This document shows positions 33,626 to 42,254 of a DNA stretch of 64,000 bases, piece by piece. Location of the stretch: contig DGOW01000050.1 in the NCBI GenBank assembly GCA_002390225.1, positions 1-64,000 of the forward strand. The letters are read 5' to 3'. The position numbers and the translations under genes are program-made. Origin of the DNA: Gemmatimonadales bacterium UBA4456. GTDB lineage: Bacteria; Gemmatimonadota; Gemmatimonadetes; Longimicrobiales; Gaopeijiaceae. How positions within the stretch are numbered: the stretch's first letter is position 1; each line of letters begins with the position of its first letter. The notes below the pieces were generated by a model. The model ran no database searches. It was not told the origin of the DNA and saw nothing but the letters and a program-made list of their open reading frames with translations.

Positions 33626-35512
33626 TCAGGACCCGCTGCTGCGGAGCCAATTCCTCAGATCGCCAACGTCGAACCGGCCGTTGTCGTTCCCGACTTCGTC
33701 GAGGTAGTCGCGCTCACCATCCGTGAGCGGATCGTTTGTCGGGTCGAGGAAGCCCTCGATCAGATCGGGTGAGGCGACGACCCAGTCGCCCGTCGCGTTG
33801 ATTGTCACCATCACGTTCGACGAAGTGCTGCCGAGACGGTCGCGAACGGCCACCGAGTACGAGTTCTCTCCGGCTTCCCGAAGCGAACCGAGCAGGAAAA
33901 GCTCATCGCCGACGTTCTGGAACGAGAATCCTTCGGGAAGCGTGCCGACACCGGTGAACGGGCCGTGTCCTCCAGCGATTCGCACAGGCACGGCGAAACT
34001 GCGGATCTGCATGACCTCGGCGGCTCCGGTCGGCTCGATCAGCTGTGGAGTCTGCCCGGTTGAGATCACGAGACGGGCGACATCACCGTCGACCGAGACC
34101 TCATGGACCATGACAGGTGGCCAGTTCCCGTCCCTGAGACGAAGCGCCGGGTTTGTCTCTGCATTCAGCCTCCCCACCAGGCCGTCGACGCCCCAGGCGT
34201 CGCCGGCCTCCCCACGGTTTCCGCCTTCGGGCGTGATCTTCAGCAGGCCACCGTTCCCGTCTTGCTCGAGCATGGTCAGGAAGTAGGGGTCATTGGACGC
34301 CGGGTCCGGACGGCGGCTCGCGTTCGAGTCCTGTTTGTAGAGCAGCACGCCGGTGGCGGGCAGGCCGCGGTCGAACCCGATCTGTGCACGCAGTTCGGCA
34401 AAGAGAAACTCCGTCTCTCCTGCATCGAGCGGAATCCGGAGCACGTCCCCGTCGATCTGGGCAGGGTCGAGGAAGATTTCCTCGTTCCAGACCTCGCCGA
34501 GTTCGAGATAGTCGATCCAGCCCAGCGTTCCCTTCGAGTGTCCGATCATGTGAGCGGGGCCATACGGGTCACGGCTCGAGTCCACAGGGCCGCAGCCCCA
34601 GGAACCGGCCGCCATGAGTGCCCAACACCCAAGCACCCATCGGCGCCCTTCCGGCCCGAGGTCTCGGTCGACCCAGTGATAGTAGTCGGGCAGACCGAGC
34701 GCGTGACCAAACTCATGTGCGATCACGCTCGCGTCCTGCACGGCGTTCCCTGAGCAGTCCGAGGCGCTCTGCGTGATGTAGTCCTGTACGAGGATCGGAG
34801 TGCCTCCGATTCCGATGTCGTCGGTAGTGAACGGAGCACCCGTCTGAGCCTGAATCGTCCAGCGATGCGGCCAGATGGCCGGCCCTCCGCACGAGGCTGA
34901 GACTTCAAGAAACTCGACGGTGATCACGTCTACGAAACCGTCGTCGTCACCGCTGTTCGGAAGACCGTCCGGGCCGTCGTTGTCGTACTGCCGAAAGTCG
35001 GTGTCGCCATCGACCTGGCCGAGCATATCGACGATCCAGTCGCCGACTCGAGCGTCCTGCCCGAGAGCGAAGTTCGATCCGACGACCTCGCTCATGGTGA
35101 GACCCGTACGAACCCAGCCCATGACGTTACCGGTTACCGTCAGGGCGCCTCTCGACATCTCCAGGTATGACTCCGTGACGGTGCCTCGCGCCGAGGGGCC
35201 TTCGAAGAGCGAATTCCGCACCATGTCGCTGCTGATGCGAGGCTCTGCCTCGGAGTCCACGAAGAGTCCGAGAATGACAGGAAGCTGAACCTCACCGAAC
35301 GCCGACGTGCGTTCCGGGCTCGAACGCCGGAAGAGTGCTCGCTCGAACTCATATGCGGTCGGGTCCTGCTGGAGCCGCTGGTAGTAGGCTGCTGGCAGCT
35401 CTATTCCTCTTTCCTGAGCCGTAGCCGCGATGTCCTGGGCAGCAGCGGGCACGACGCCGCAGAGCACACCGATCGTCACCGTCATGGCCGCTCGCATCGT
35501 CTGGGACCTCAT
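33626..35512 (-). CDS. Secreted M6-family metalloprotease with dockerin-like C-terminus
   Basis: A 628-residue secreted protease with signal peptide 1-26. The zinc motif HEFGHALGLPD (His266, Glu267, His270, Asp276) is that of M6 immune-inhibitor-A-like metzincins, with a preceding Asp-rich stretch (DNDGPDGLPNSGDDDG, about 177-192) that probably binds calcium. Residues about 480-575 contain Ig-like folds, and the end (DEVGNDNGRFDVGDLRNWL) resembles one dockerin calcium-binding half-repeat. It overlaps the upstream lipoprotein gene by four bases. Expected role: extracellular protein degradation. Confidence 0.85.
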   Translation of the reverse strand: MRSQTMRAAMTVTIGVLCGVVPAAAQDIAATAQERGIELPAAYYQRLQQDPTAYEFERALFRRSSPERTSAFGEVQLPVILGLFVDSEAEPRISSDMVRNSLFEGPSARGTVTESYLEMSRGALTVTGNVMGWVRTGLTMSEVVGSNFALGQDARVGDWIVDMLGQVDGDTDFRQYDNDGPDGLPNSGDDDGFVDVITVEFLEVSASCGGPAIWPHRWTIQAQTGAPFTTDDIGIGGTPILVQDYITQSASDCSGNAVQDASVIAHEFGHALGLPDYYHWVDRDLGPEGRRWVLGCWALMAAGSWGCGPVDSSRDPYGPAHMIGHSKGTLGWIDYLELGEVWNEEIFLDPAQIDGDVLRIPLDAGETEFLFAELRAQIGFDRGLPATGVLLYKQDSNASRRPDPASNDPYFLTMLEQDGNGGLLKITPEGGNRGEAGDAWGVDGLVGRLNAETNPALRLRDGNWPPVMVHEVSVDGDVARLVISTGQTPQLIEPTGAAEVMQIRSFAVPVRIAGGHGPFTGVGTLPEGFSFQNVGDELFLLGSLREAGENSYSVAVRDRLGSTSSNVMVTINATGDWVVASPDLIEGFLDPTNDPLTDGERDYLDEVGNDNGRFDVGDLRNWLRSSGS

Positions 35513-35901
35513 CGGATCAACTCCACGTCGTACCCCGTCATGTCGGCCCGAAGCTCATCGTCCGGCCCGGCCACCTGGACGACGACCACGTCGGGCTTCT
35601 GGGTCATGTCGGCTAGCGCGACCCGGAATTCGAGTAGGCCTCCGCCCAAGTTGACGAGGACGATTCGAGCGCCCTCGCCATTGATGCGAGGAAAGACCTG
35701 AGTGGGCGAGATACCGGAGACCGATTGGATGCCGTCCCCGAACAGGGCCACAATGGCAGCGCCTTCGTCACCGTTGGGGCTCACGAGCGTTGCCGTGAGC
35801 GTGCCTGGCCCGGGTAATGGGGGGTCTTCTCCGCACGCGGCGAACGATACGATGGCCGCGACCGCAGCGAGGCGGATCGCGAATGAAGCATGTCGATTCA
35901 T
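35509..35901 (-). CDS. Small lipoprotein coupled to the M6 protease
   Basis: A 130-residue protein with signal peptide and lipobox FAAC (Cys23). The mature part after a Pro-rich linker is a predicted beta sandwich of about 90 residues (TLTATLVSPNGDEGAAIVALFG, with LVNLGGGLLEFRVALAD). The pattern resembles cohesin-like or BACON-type anchoring domains, but I cannot assign it firmly. Its stop overlaps the protease start (ATGA). The dockerin-like end of the protease makes a binding partner role plausible; this is inference. Confidence 0.65.
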   Translation of the reverse strand: MNRHASFAIRLAAVAAIVSFAACGEDPPLPGPGTLTATLVSPNGDEGAAIVALFGDGIQSVSGISPTQVFPRINGEGARIVLVNLGGGLLEFRVALADMTQKPDVVVVQVAGPDDELRADMTGYDVELIR

Positions 35902-35943
35902 GTCGTTCTCAGGTCTGTGGCGGGCAGGTGGCGACTGTGTGAG

Positions 35944-37956
35944 TCAGGACACTGGGCGCTCAGTGAGTCGCATGTTCACGGCCCACATGCCGGAGTTGAT
36001 GTCGGCGAAGAAGATGTTGCCCTTCCAGGGCATCACGCCCCACGCCGCAGCGGAGTTCGGGATGTACCCCAGTGGATCGAAGGCCTTGAAGACCGAGAGC
36101 TCCCGACCCTGTGTATACAGGTTGCCCATGAGATCTCCGGAAATGTCAACCATTCGCACTCCACCTTCGTAATACGCCTGATAGAGCACGTCGTTTTCGA
36201 CCCACATATTGTGGGTTCCGTACTCACTGACTTCATACCGGGCGAGCTGCACCGGGTTCATGGGGTCGGTGAAATCCACGATCTGTGTGTAGCCGGATGT
36301 CGCCCGGGGGTAACCGCCCTTCCCTGTCTCGGGGTCGTACTGCTGACGGTGATCTGGGCCAGAACCCTCCCAGGCGAGGCCGTTCCGCTGAACACGCTCG
36401 TCACCCACGATGAGCAGGAGGCGACCCGTCGACTCCTGGTAGTAGGGAAAGACCGCGTGCGTGGAGCCCGTAGTGAGTGGGAAGGAGGTGACGAATACGG
36501 GTTTTTCGATCGAGCCACCCCAACGGCCATTCCCGACATCGACAACGACGATACCGGTTTCCCACTCCGCCGAGTACGCCAGGCCGTCGTGTACCCAGAC
36601 GTCATGCACACGAGAATTGGGGTGGTTGTACTCACTGACATAGCGTGGATTGTCGACGTCGCGCACGTCGATGATTACGTACTTGTCACCCCCCGCGAGG
36701 GCGAACAGGTAGTCCTCCGTGGCGTACATATTGTGCACACCGCCCGTCACGCCATTCCCCTCGAAGGTGGACGCGACGCGCGGGTGTGCCGGGTCCGCTA
36801 GGTCGAGAATGACCACGCCGTTCCTGCGGTTCGATGCCCCTTCTCTGGAGATCGCACCATATCTGCCGTTCGGCGAAGCCTTCACGTCGTTGGTGGTACG
36901 AGCGTCGACATGGATGGAGTCCGTCTTGATGATATTCGACGGATCAGTGACGTCCCACACCATGCTGACACCGTCACCAAACTTTGATCCGGTAAGTGCA
37001 TAGTCGCGTCCGTCGACGCCTTCCCAGATCCAGAGGTCGGTCGTGAAGACGCGTGACTCCCGACCCTGGCCAATCACGTCCAGAGTCCGGACCGAATTGC
37101 GCGAGACGACCCGGAAGGAAAACTCGGTGCGCGCATCTCCGGTGGATGCGATCGCCGTATATACGCCTGGAACGTCGGCGACCATGCGACCGTCTTCGAT
37201 CTGCGCTGGACCGGCAGGAGCGCGGATGGAATCGTCTGGCTGATAGAGGTAGCTCCACGAGACCGGTACATGGTCGATCCGGCGACCCTGTGCGTCGAAG
37301 GCTGCTACCTCCATGCTCTGAACGTCGCCCGTGCGAAGCTGGAGCTGGCCGCCACTGAGTTCGAGTCGGGTCACGTTGCTCGCCTCCACGCGATGCATCA
37401 TGGTCCCTGGCACACCCTCGACTGATGCAGTGATCGTGACGGAGCCGGAGCCGATGCCCCGTACATTCCCGAAAGGATCCACTGTGGCGACGGTTTCGTT
37501 GGATGATGACCACGTAATGTCCGGATAGGGCCGGTGGGACCCATCGGCGTGCTCGGCCGCGACTCGGTGCAGAAGGCGGCCGCCCTCGAACAGACGTCCC
37601 TCCTCGCTCGTCACTACGACACGATCGACCGCCGGCCAGCCGACCGTGACCGGGATGCGGAGCTGAATCGGCGTGCTTCCGTCCATCGGAACGCTGGCCA
37701 CGAAGATCTCGTAGTCGCCCGCGGTGATCCCTGTGACCTGGCCATCGGTGACCCGAAGGCCCTCGCGAGGCGCTCCGACACGAAGTGGCGCGTCCACCGG
37801 CTGCCCGTCGGGCCCGATCGCCTGGATCTCGATGGGTGTCGACTGGCCGGCCGTAACCTCCACACGCTCCGGCTCTGCAGTGATTCGGGTGACGGTCTGA
37901 GCTGAAAGTGGTTGCGCCAAGATGACAGCGACGGTGATGGCGAACAGGCGCTTCAT
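35944..37956 (-). CDS. Exported Ig-like and LVIVD-repeat protein
   Basis: A 670-residue exported protein with signal peptide 1-19. Residues about 20-270 hold two or three Ig-like domains of the BIG2 type (WSSSNETVATVDPFGNVRGI). Residues about 295-665 contain repeated GVVILDLADPAHPRV, YVIIDVRDVDNPRYV and TQIVDFTDPMNPVQLA units, the LVIVD repeat that folds as a beta-propeller blade. Conserved His pairs (GVHNMY, THAVF, THNMW) line the blades. Such proteins bind ligands or act as scaffold on the cell surface. It is probably a single-gene unit; the region 37957-38200 upstream holds no gene. Confidence 0.75.
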   Translation of the reverse strand: MKRLFAITVAVILAQPLSAQTVTRITAEPERVEVTAGQSTPIEIQAIGPDGQPVDAPLRVGAPREGLRVTDGQVTGITAGDYEIFVASVPMDGSTPIQLRIPVTVGWPAVDRVVVTSEEGRLFEGGRLLHRVAAEHADGSHRPYPDITWSSSNETVATVDPFGNVRGIGSGSVTITASVEGVPGTMMHRVEASNVTRLELSGGQLQLRTGDVQSMEVAAFDAQGRRIDHVPVSWSYLYQPDDSIRAPAGPAQIEDGRMVADVPGVYTAIASTGDARTEFSFRVVSRNSVRTLDVIGQGRESRVFTTDLWIWEGVDGRDYALTGSKFGDGVSMVWDVTDPSNIIKTDSIHVDARTTNDVKASPNGRYGAISREGASNRRNGVVILDLADPAHPRVASTFEGNGVTGGVHNMYATEDYLFALAGGDKYVIIDVRDVDNPRYVSEYNHPNSRVHDVWVHDGLAYSAEWETGIVVVDVGNGRWGGSIEKPVFVTSFPLTTGSTHAVFPYYQESTGRLLLIVGDERVQRNGLAWEGSGPDHRQQYDPETGKGGYPRATSGYTQIVDFTDPMNPVQLARYEVSEYGTHNMWVENDVLYQAYYEGGVRMVDISGDLMGNLYTQGRELSVFKAFDPLGYIPNSAAAWGVMPWKGNIFFADINSGMWAVNMRLTERPVS

Positions 37957-38200
37957 TATGCCTCCACGGCAATGTTTAGGAGCCCGCAGTGGGAGAAGTG
38001 GGCGCCGATCGACTGTGTTAACCGGGATCTATTTCTGTCGCAATCCTTGGGTCGGGTCTGTCCGAGCGACCGACATGACTCCTGTGACAGAACTGGCACT
38101 GTGGATCGGCCGCTCCATTGCAGGTTGAGGCTTCCTCGATGAGTGAGGCAAGGTGCCTAACAGCCATGCATCACGGGCCTTTCCCGGCCTTCAACTCTGG

Positions 38201-38229
38201 TTGACCACGGTGAATGACGTGTCTAGCTT
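38201..38229 (+). promoter_or_regulatory. Sigma-70 type promoter of the suf operon
   Basis: TTGACC (38201-38206), a 17-base spacer and TAGCTT (38224-38229) lie upstream of sufC. The predicted transcript starts near 38236, leaving a leader of about 68 bases. The -35 box matches the consensus at five of six positions. Confidence 0.7.
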
Positions 38230-38244
38230 TCGGCCTCTGAAACA

Positions 38245-38257
38245 AAGAATCATTCTT
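38245..38257. promoter_or_regulatory. Fur-like palindrome in the suf leader
   Basis: AAGAAT-C-ATTCTT is a perfect 6-1-6 inverted repeat about 10 bases after the predicted transcription start. It shares the central AATCATT and 9 of 13 positions with the Fur-box core GATAATCATTATC. Repression under iron-replete conditions would fit the SUF operon; other regulators cannot be excluded. Confidence 0.5.
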
Positions 38258-38303
38258 GATAAGCGGTGCCCCAGGGTACCGCTTCACTTGTCTGAGGGCA
38301 CTG

Positions 38304-39089
38304 ATGAGCGACGCACCCATTCTCAAGATCGAGGGACTCGAAGCGAAGGTAGCTGAAGGAGATCTCTCGATTCTCAAGGGTCTGGATCTACAGATCGGCA
38401 ACGGCGAGATCCACGCCATCATGGGTCCGAACGGATCGGGGAAAAGCACGCTCGCCAAAGTGCTCGCCGGGCACCCCGGCTACGAGGCGACCTCCGGCGC
38501 CGTGACGTTCCTCGGCGAGGACCTGCTCGACCTCGAAGCCGATGAGCGCTCCCAGGCCGGTGTCTTCCTTGCGTTCCAGTACCCCGTCGAAATTCCGGGT
38601 GTCTCGATCGCGAATTTTCTTCGTACGGCAGTTCAGGCCCATCTGCCCGAAGGTGAAGAACTGGACATTTTCGACTTCTCCGACATGCTGACGGAGCGCA
38701 TGGAGATGCTAGAGATGGACATCGCGTTTGCGGAGCGTCACGTGAACGATGGCTTCTCAGGCGGCGAGAAGAAGCGGAATGAGATCCTCCAGATGGCGAT
38801 GCTCAAGCCAAAGCTTGCTGTGATGGACGAGACGGATTCGGGGCTCGATATCGACGCCCTCAAGATCGTCGCCAGTGGTGTGAACAAGCTGAGCGAAGAG
38901 GACCCTGCTATGTCGGTTCTCCTGATTACGCACTACCAACGCCTGCTCGACTACATCAAGCCGGACTTCGTCCATGTCATGGTCGACGGTCGGATCGTGA
39001 AGTCGGGTGGCCCCGAGATCGCGCTCGAGCTGGAGGCTGACGGCTATAGCGAGTACGACGAGGTCGAATCGGCGACCGCAGCGTCCTGA
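38304..39089 (+). CDS. sufC: Fe-S assembly ATPase SufC
   Basis: A 261-residue ABC-type ATPase that drives the SufBCD scaffold for iron-sulfur cluster assembly. Walker A GPNGSGKST, signature FSGGEKKR and Walker B LAVMDETDSGLD are intact, and THYQRLLDYI carries the switch histidine. The Asp-x-Asp-Ser variation of the Walker B end is typical of SufC. ATG 38304 follows GAGGG; the frame is open for 16 codons upstream. First gene of the operon, behind the promoter and palindrome described. Confidence 0.97.
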   Translation: MSDAPILKIEGLEAKVAEGDLSILKGLDLQIGNGEIHAIMGPNGSGKSTLAKVLAGHPGYEATSGAVTFLGEDLLDLEADERSQAGVFLAFQYPVEIPGVSIANFLRTAVQAHLPEGEELDIFDFSDMLTERMEMLEMDIAFAERHVNDGFSGGEKKRNEILQMAMLKPKLAVMDETDSGLDIDALKIVASGVNKLSEEDPAMSVLLITHYQRLLDYIKPDFVHVMVDGRIVKSGGPEIALELEADGYSEYDEVESATAAS

Positions 39090-39124
39090 TCGCTCTCCTC
39101 TGACACGAAACGGAGCACCCTGCC

Positions 39125-40540
39125 ATGCCACAGAACGAGACGATCCAGGACCTGGGTCTCGACGAGTACAAATACGATTTCGTCAGCGAAGCCGAGCCGG
39201 TCTACAGAGCCGAAAAGGGGCTGTCGGAAAAAGTCGTGCGCGAGATTTCACAGTACAAGGAAGAGCCCGATTGGATGCTCGACCTCCGGCTCAAGGCGCT
39301 TGAGGTCTATGCATCCAAGCCGATGCCCAAGTGGGGTGGCGATCTCGACAGCCTCGAAGAGGTCCTCGACGAGATCTACTTCTACGTCCGCCCTCAGGAC
39401 CGTATGGAGCACTCCTGGGACGACGTCCCCGAGGACATCAAGAACACGTTCGAGAAGCTCGGGATTCCCGAGGCTGAGCGTGAGATCCTCGCCGGCGTGG
39501 GCGCGCAGTACGAGTCCGAGATGGTGTATCACTCGCTCCGCAAGGAGTGGGAGGAGCAGGGCGTCATCTTCGACTCGATCGAAGATGGCCTGAAGAACCA
39601 CCCCGAGCTTTTCCGCGAGCACTTTGGGACGATCATCCCGACGGGTGACAACAAGTTCTCCGCCATGAACGCCGCGGTGTGGTCGGGCGGCTCCTTTGTA
39701 TATATCCCGAAAGGTGTCTCCCTCGACACGCCGCTGCAGGCGTACTTCCGTGTGAATCAGGAGCGCATGGGACAGTTCGAGCGGACACTGATCATCGTCG
39801 ACGAAGGCGCTCAGGCGCACTACATCGAAGGCTGTACTGCGCCGGTCTACTCGACCGAGTCGTTCCACTCCGGCGTCATCGAGATCATCGTCAAGAAGAA
39901 CGCCCGGTTCCGGTATACGACCATCCAGAACTGGTCGAACAACATGTACAACCTGGTCACCCAGCGTGCGATCGTCGAAGAGGGCGGCCACATGGAGTGG
40001 CTGGACGGCAACCTCGGGTCGAAGCTTACCATGAAGTACCCGTCCTGCTACTTGGTGGGTGAGGGCGCGCACGGCGAGATCCTCTCGATCGCCTACTCGG
40101 GCGACGGGCAGCACCAGGACACCGGGGGCAAGGTGGTTCACGCCGCCCCCCACACCACCTCTTCGATCGTCTCCAAGTCGATATCGAAGGGACACGGTCG
40201 GTCCACGTACCGCGGTCTGCTGAAGGTGCACGAGGGTGCGCACCACGCTCGCTCGAATGTCGAGTGCGACGCTCTGCTCATTAACGACACGTCGCGCACG
40301 GACACGTACCCGTACATCGAGATCGAGGAGAACGACGCCAATGTCGGGCATGAGGCTTCGGTCTCACGGATTGGCGAAGAACAGCTCTTCTACCTGACCA
40401 GCCGCGGGATCCCTCAGGACGAAGCGATGGCCATGATCGTGCGCGGCTTCATCGAGCCGATCGCGAAAGAACTCCCGCTTGAGTATGCGGTGGAACTCAA
40501 CCGTCTAATCGAGCTCGAGATGGAAGGATCGGTGGGCTGA
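39125..40540 (+). CDS. sufB: Fe-S assembly scaffold SufB
   Basis: A 471-residue SufB, which carries nascent clusters with SufC and SufD. YIPKGVSLDTPLQAYFR, the EGCTAPVYST stretch with the conserved cysteine, NWSNNMYNLVTQRA and the C-terminal GFIEPIAKELPLEYAVELNR match the family, and the length is normal. It starts 35 bases after sufC with GGAG upstream, and its TGA overlaps the sufD ATG by one base. Confidence 0.97.
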   Translation: MPQNETIQDLGLDEYKYDFVSEAEPVYRAEKGLSEKVVREISQYKEEPDWMLDLRLKALEVYASKPMPKWGGDLDSLEEVLDEIYFYVRPQDRMEHSWDDVPEDIKNTFEKLGIPEAEREILAGVGAQYESEMVYHSLRKEWEEQGVIFDSIEDGLKNHPELFREHFGTIIPTGDNKFSAMNAAVWSGGSFVYIPKGVSLDTPLQAYFRVNQERMGQFERTLIIVDEGAQAHYIEGCTAPVYSTESFHSGVIEIIVKKNARFRYTTIQNWSNNMYNLVTQRAIVEEGGHMEWLDGNLGSKLTMKYPSCYLVGEGAHGEILSIAYSGDGQHQDTGGKVVHAAPHTTSSIVSKSISKGHGRSTYRGLLKVHEGAHHARSNVECDALLINDTSRTDTYPYIEIEENDANVGHEASVSRIGEEQLFYLTSRGIPQDEAMAMIVRGFIEPIAKELPLEYAVELNRLIELEMEGSVG

Positions 40541-41895
40541 TGACAGACACTGCACTGAAGGAATCGGGATCTGTGGAAGGCGTTACTGAGGCTCTCAACG
40601 CCGCTGCTGTAGAGCGTCTCGCCATCGGGGAGCCTGTGTGGCTTCGTGAGCGGCGTGAGCATGCGTGGGGCACATACGAGCAGATCCCCATGCCGACCAC
40701 CCGCCTGGAAGAGTGGCGGTACACCGACCTGCGCAAGAAGCTCGATCTCGACGGACTTCGTCTCTCCGAGACGGAGGCCGTGGCCGACGATCCGTCGGCG
40801 TGGCCGTTGCGGCTCCGTGAAACCATGGAGCAGGACCAGACGGCGTCTGGGCATATCGTGCTGATCGACGGACACGTCGTACACACGGATATCCACCCGA
40901 CTCTCGCCGAGCAGGGTGTCGTTCTCGACTCGCTTCATGATGCGCTTGATTCGCACCCGGAACTGGTCCAGAAATACCTGGGGAGCGTCGTACCGGCGGA
41001 AGACGGGAAGTTCGAGGCGCTCAACATGGCGCTCTGGGCTGACGGCATTTTCGTGTACGTACCGTCGAACGTCCGCCTCGAGATGCCGATCCGTGTGACG
41101 CGATGGATCAGCGAGGCCGGTGCCGCCTACTTCAGCCGCGTACTGATCGTGGCTGATCCGCACAGTCAAGTCTCGTACGTCGACGAAATCGTCTCGGAAG
41201 ACTTCGACTCACAGACCTTGACGTCCTCCGCGGTCGAGCTGGTCGCTGGCGAGGGAGCTGTCGTCCAGTATGTGAAGGTGCAGCGGGCCGGTCGTGGAAC
41301 GTTCGTGCAGTCCTCGCAGCGGACGCTCGCCGGGCGAGACGCTCGCATTGACACGCTGAACGTCGGTCTCGGGGCATCAGTCCACCGTGTGGACCTGAAT
41401 GCGAAGCTGCTCGGACCCGGAGCGAACTCGGAGATGCTCGGTCTGTACTTCGGAGACGGAGACCAGCACTTCGACTTCAATACGAGCCAGGACCATACGG
41501 AACCGAACACCGGCAGCGACCTTCTCTACAAGGGCGCTCTCGATGGGAACAGTCGAGCGGTCTTCCGTGGCGTCATACGTGTCTTCCCCGGAGCGCAGCG
41601 GACCGATGCCTACCAGACGAACCGCAACCTCCTCCTCTCACCAGGCGCACGGGCGGACTCACTTCCCAACCTCGAGATTGAGGCGGACGACGTGAAGTGC
41701 TCGCACGGTGCGACGATCGGGGAGCTCGACGCCGAAGCGAAGTTTTATCTGATGAGCCGCGGACTGGATCAGGTGCAGGCGGAACGCCTCGTTGTGCTCG
41801 GCTTCCTTGGCGAGGTCCTGGCCAAGCTTCCGCTTGGTGGAGTCGTCGATAAGGTGACTGGCGTGATCGAGGAGAAGCTCGCCCAGGGAGGGTGA
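40540..41895 (+). CDS. sufD: Fe-S assembly protein SufD
   Basis: A 451-residue partner of SufB. The N-terminal region has TTRLEEWRYTDLRK, the standard entry of SufD; the right-handed beta-helix core follows, with DHTEPNTGSDLLYKGAL and LPNLEIEADDVKCSHGATIGE, whose Cys and His are conserved. The C-terminus has the helical LGGVVDKVTGVIEE. It overlaps sufB by one base and is followed by the Rieske gene seven bases later. Confidence 0.95.
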   Translation: MTDTALKESGSVEGVTEALNAAAVERLAIGEPVWLRERREHAWGTYEQIPMPTTRLEEWRYTDLRKKLDLDGLRLSETEAVADDPSAWPLRLRETMEQDQTASGHIVLIDGHVVHTDIHPTLAEQGVVLDSLHDALDSHPELVQKYLGSVVPAEDGKFEALNMALWADGIFVYVPSNVRLEMPIRVTRWISEAGAAYFSRVLIVADPHSQVSYVDEIVSEDFDSQTLTSSAVELVAGEGAVVQYVKVQRAGRGTFVQSSQRTLAGRDARIDTLNVGLGASVHRVDLNAKLLGPGANSEMLGLYFGDGDQHFDFNTSQDHTEPNTGSDLLYKGALDGNSRAVFRGVIRVFPGAQRTDAYQTNRNLLLSPGARADSLPNLEIEADDVKCSHGATIGELDAEAKFYLMSRGLDQVQAERLVVLGFLGEVLAKLPLGGVVDKVTGVIEEKLAQGG

Positions 41896-41902
41896 GAGAA
41901 TC

Positions 41903-42214
41903 ATGCCTAACTGGGTCAAGGTTGCGGATGATGGTGACTGCGCCGTCGGTATGCTCAAGGGGGTCATGGCAGATGGAGTGCCCGTCGTGCTTGCCAACGT
42001 CGAGGGCTCGATCTGTGCCCTCAAGGACCAGTGCTCACACGAGGATTACCCCCTGTCGGATGGGGAACTCGAGGGCGATCAGGTCGTGTGCCTCTACCAC
42101 GGTGCTCGATTCGATGCATGTTCCGGCGCACGAAAGACGCTTCCTGCGATTCGGCCTGTTCAGTCGTTCCCGGTCGAGATCCGGGATGGAGAAATCTTCG
42201 TCGACGTCGAGTAG
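41903..42214 (+). CDS. Rieske [2Fe-2S] ferredoxin of the suf operon
   Basis: A 103-residue Rieske protein. CSHEDY (Cys44, His46) and CLYHGARFD (Cys63, His66) form the two-Cys/two-His cluster site, and the length and sequence match NirD/BphF-like soluble ferredoxins. It lies between sufD and sufS in many bacteria with SufU-type systems. It may deliver electrons to cluster assembly or be a product to be matured there. No membrane segment is visible. Confidence 0.92.
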   Translation: MPNWVKVADDGDCAVGMLKGVMADGVPVVLANVEGSICALKDQCSHEDYPLSDGELEGDQVVCLYHGARFDACSGARKTLPAIRPVQSFPVEIRDGEIFVDVE

Positions 42215-42254
42215 AAACCTCTCTGCCTGGTCGTGACGACCGAGGGCTCAGAAG

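Noticed and set aside
39248..40351. Long minus-strand frame opposite sufB
   Set aside because: sufB is unambiguous; the antisense frame is another high-GC shadow.
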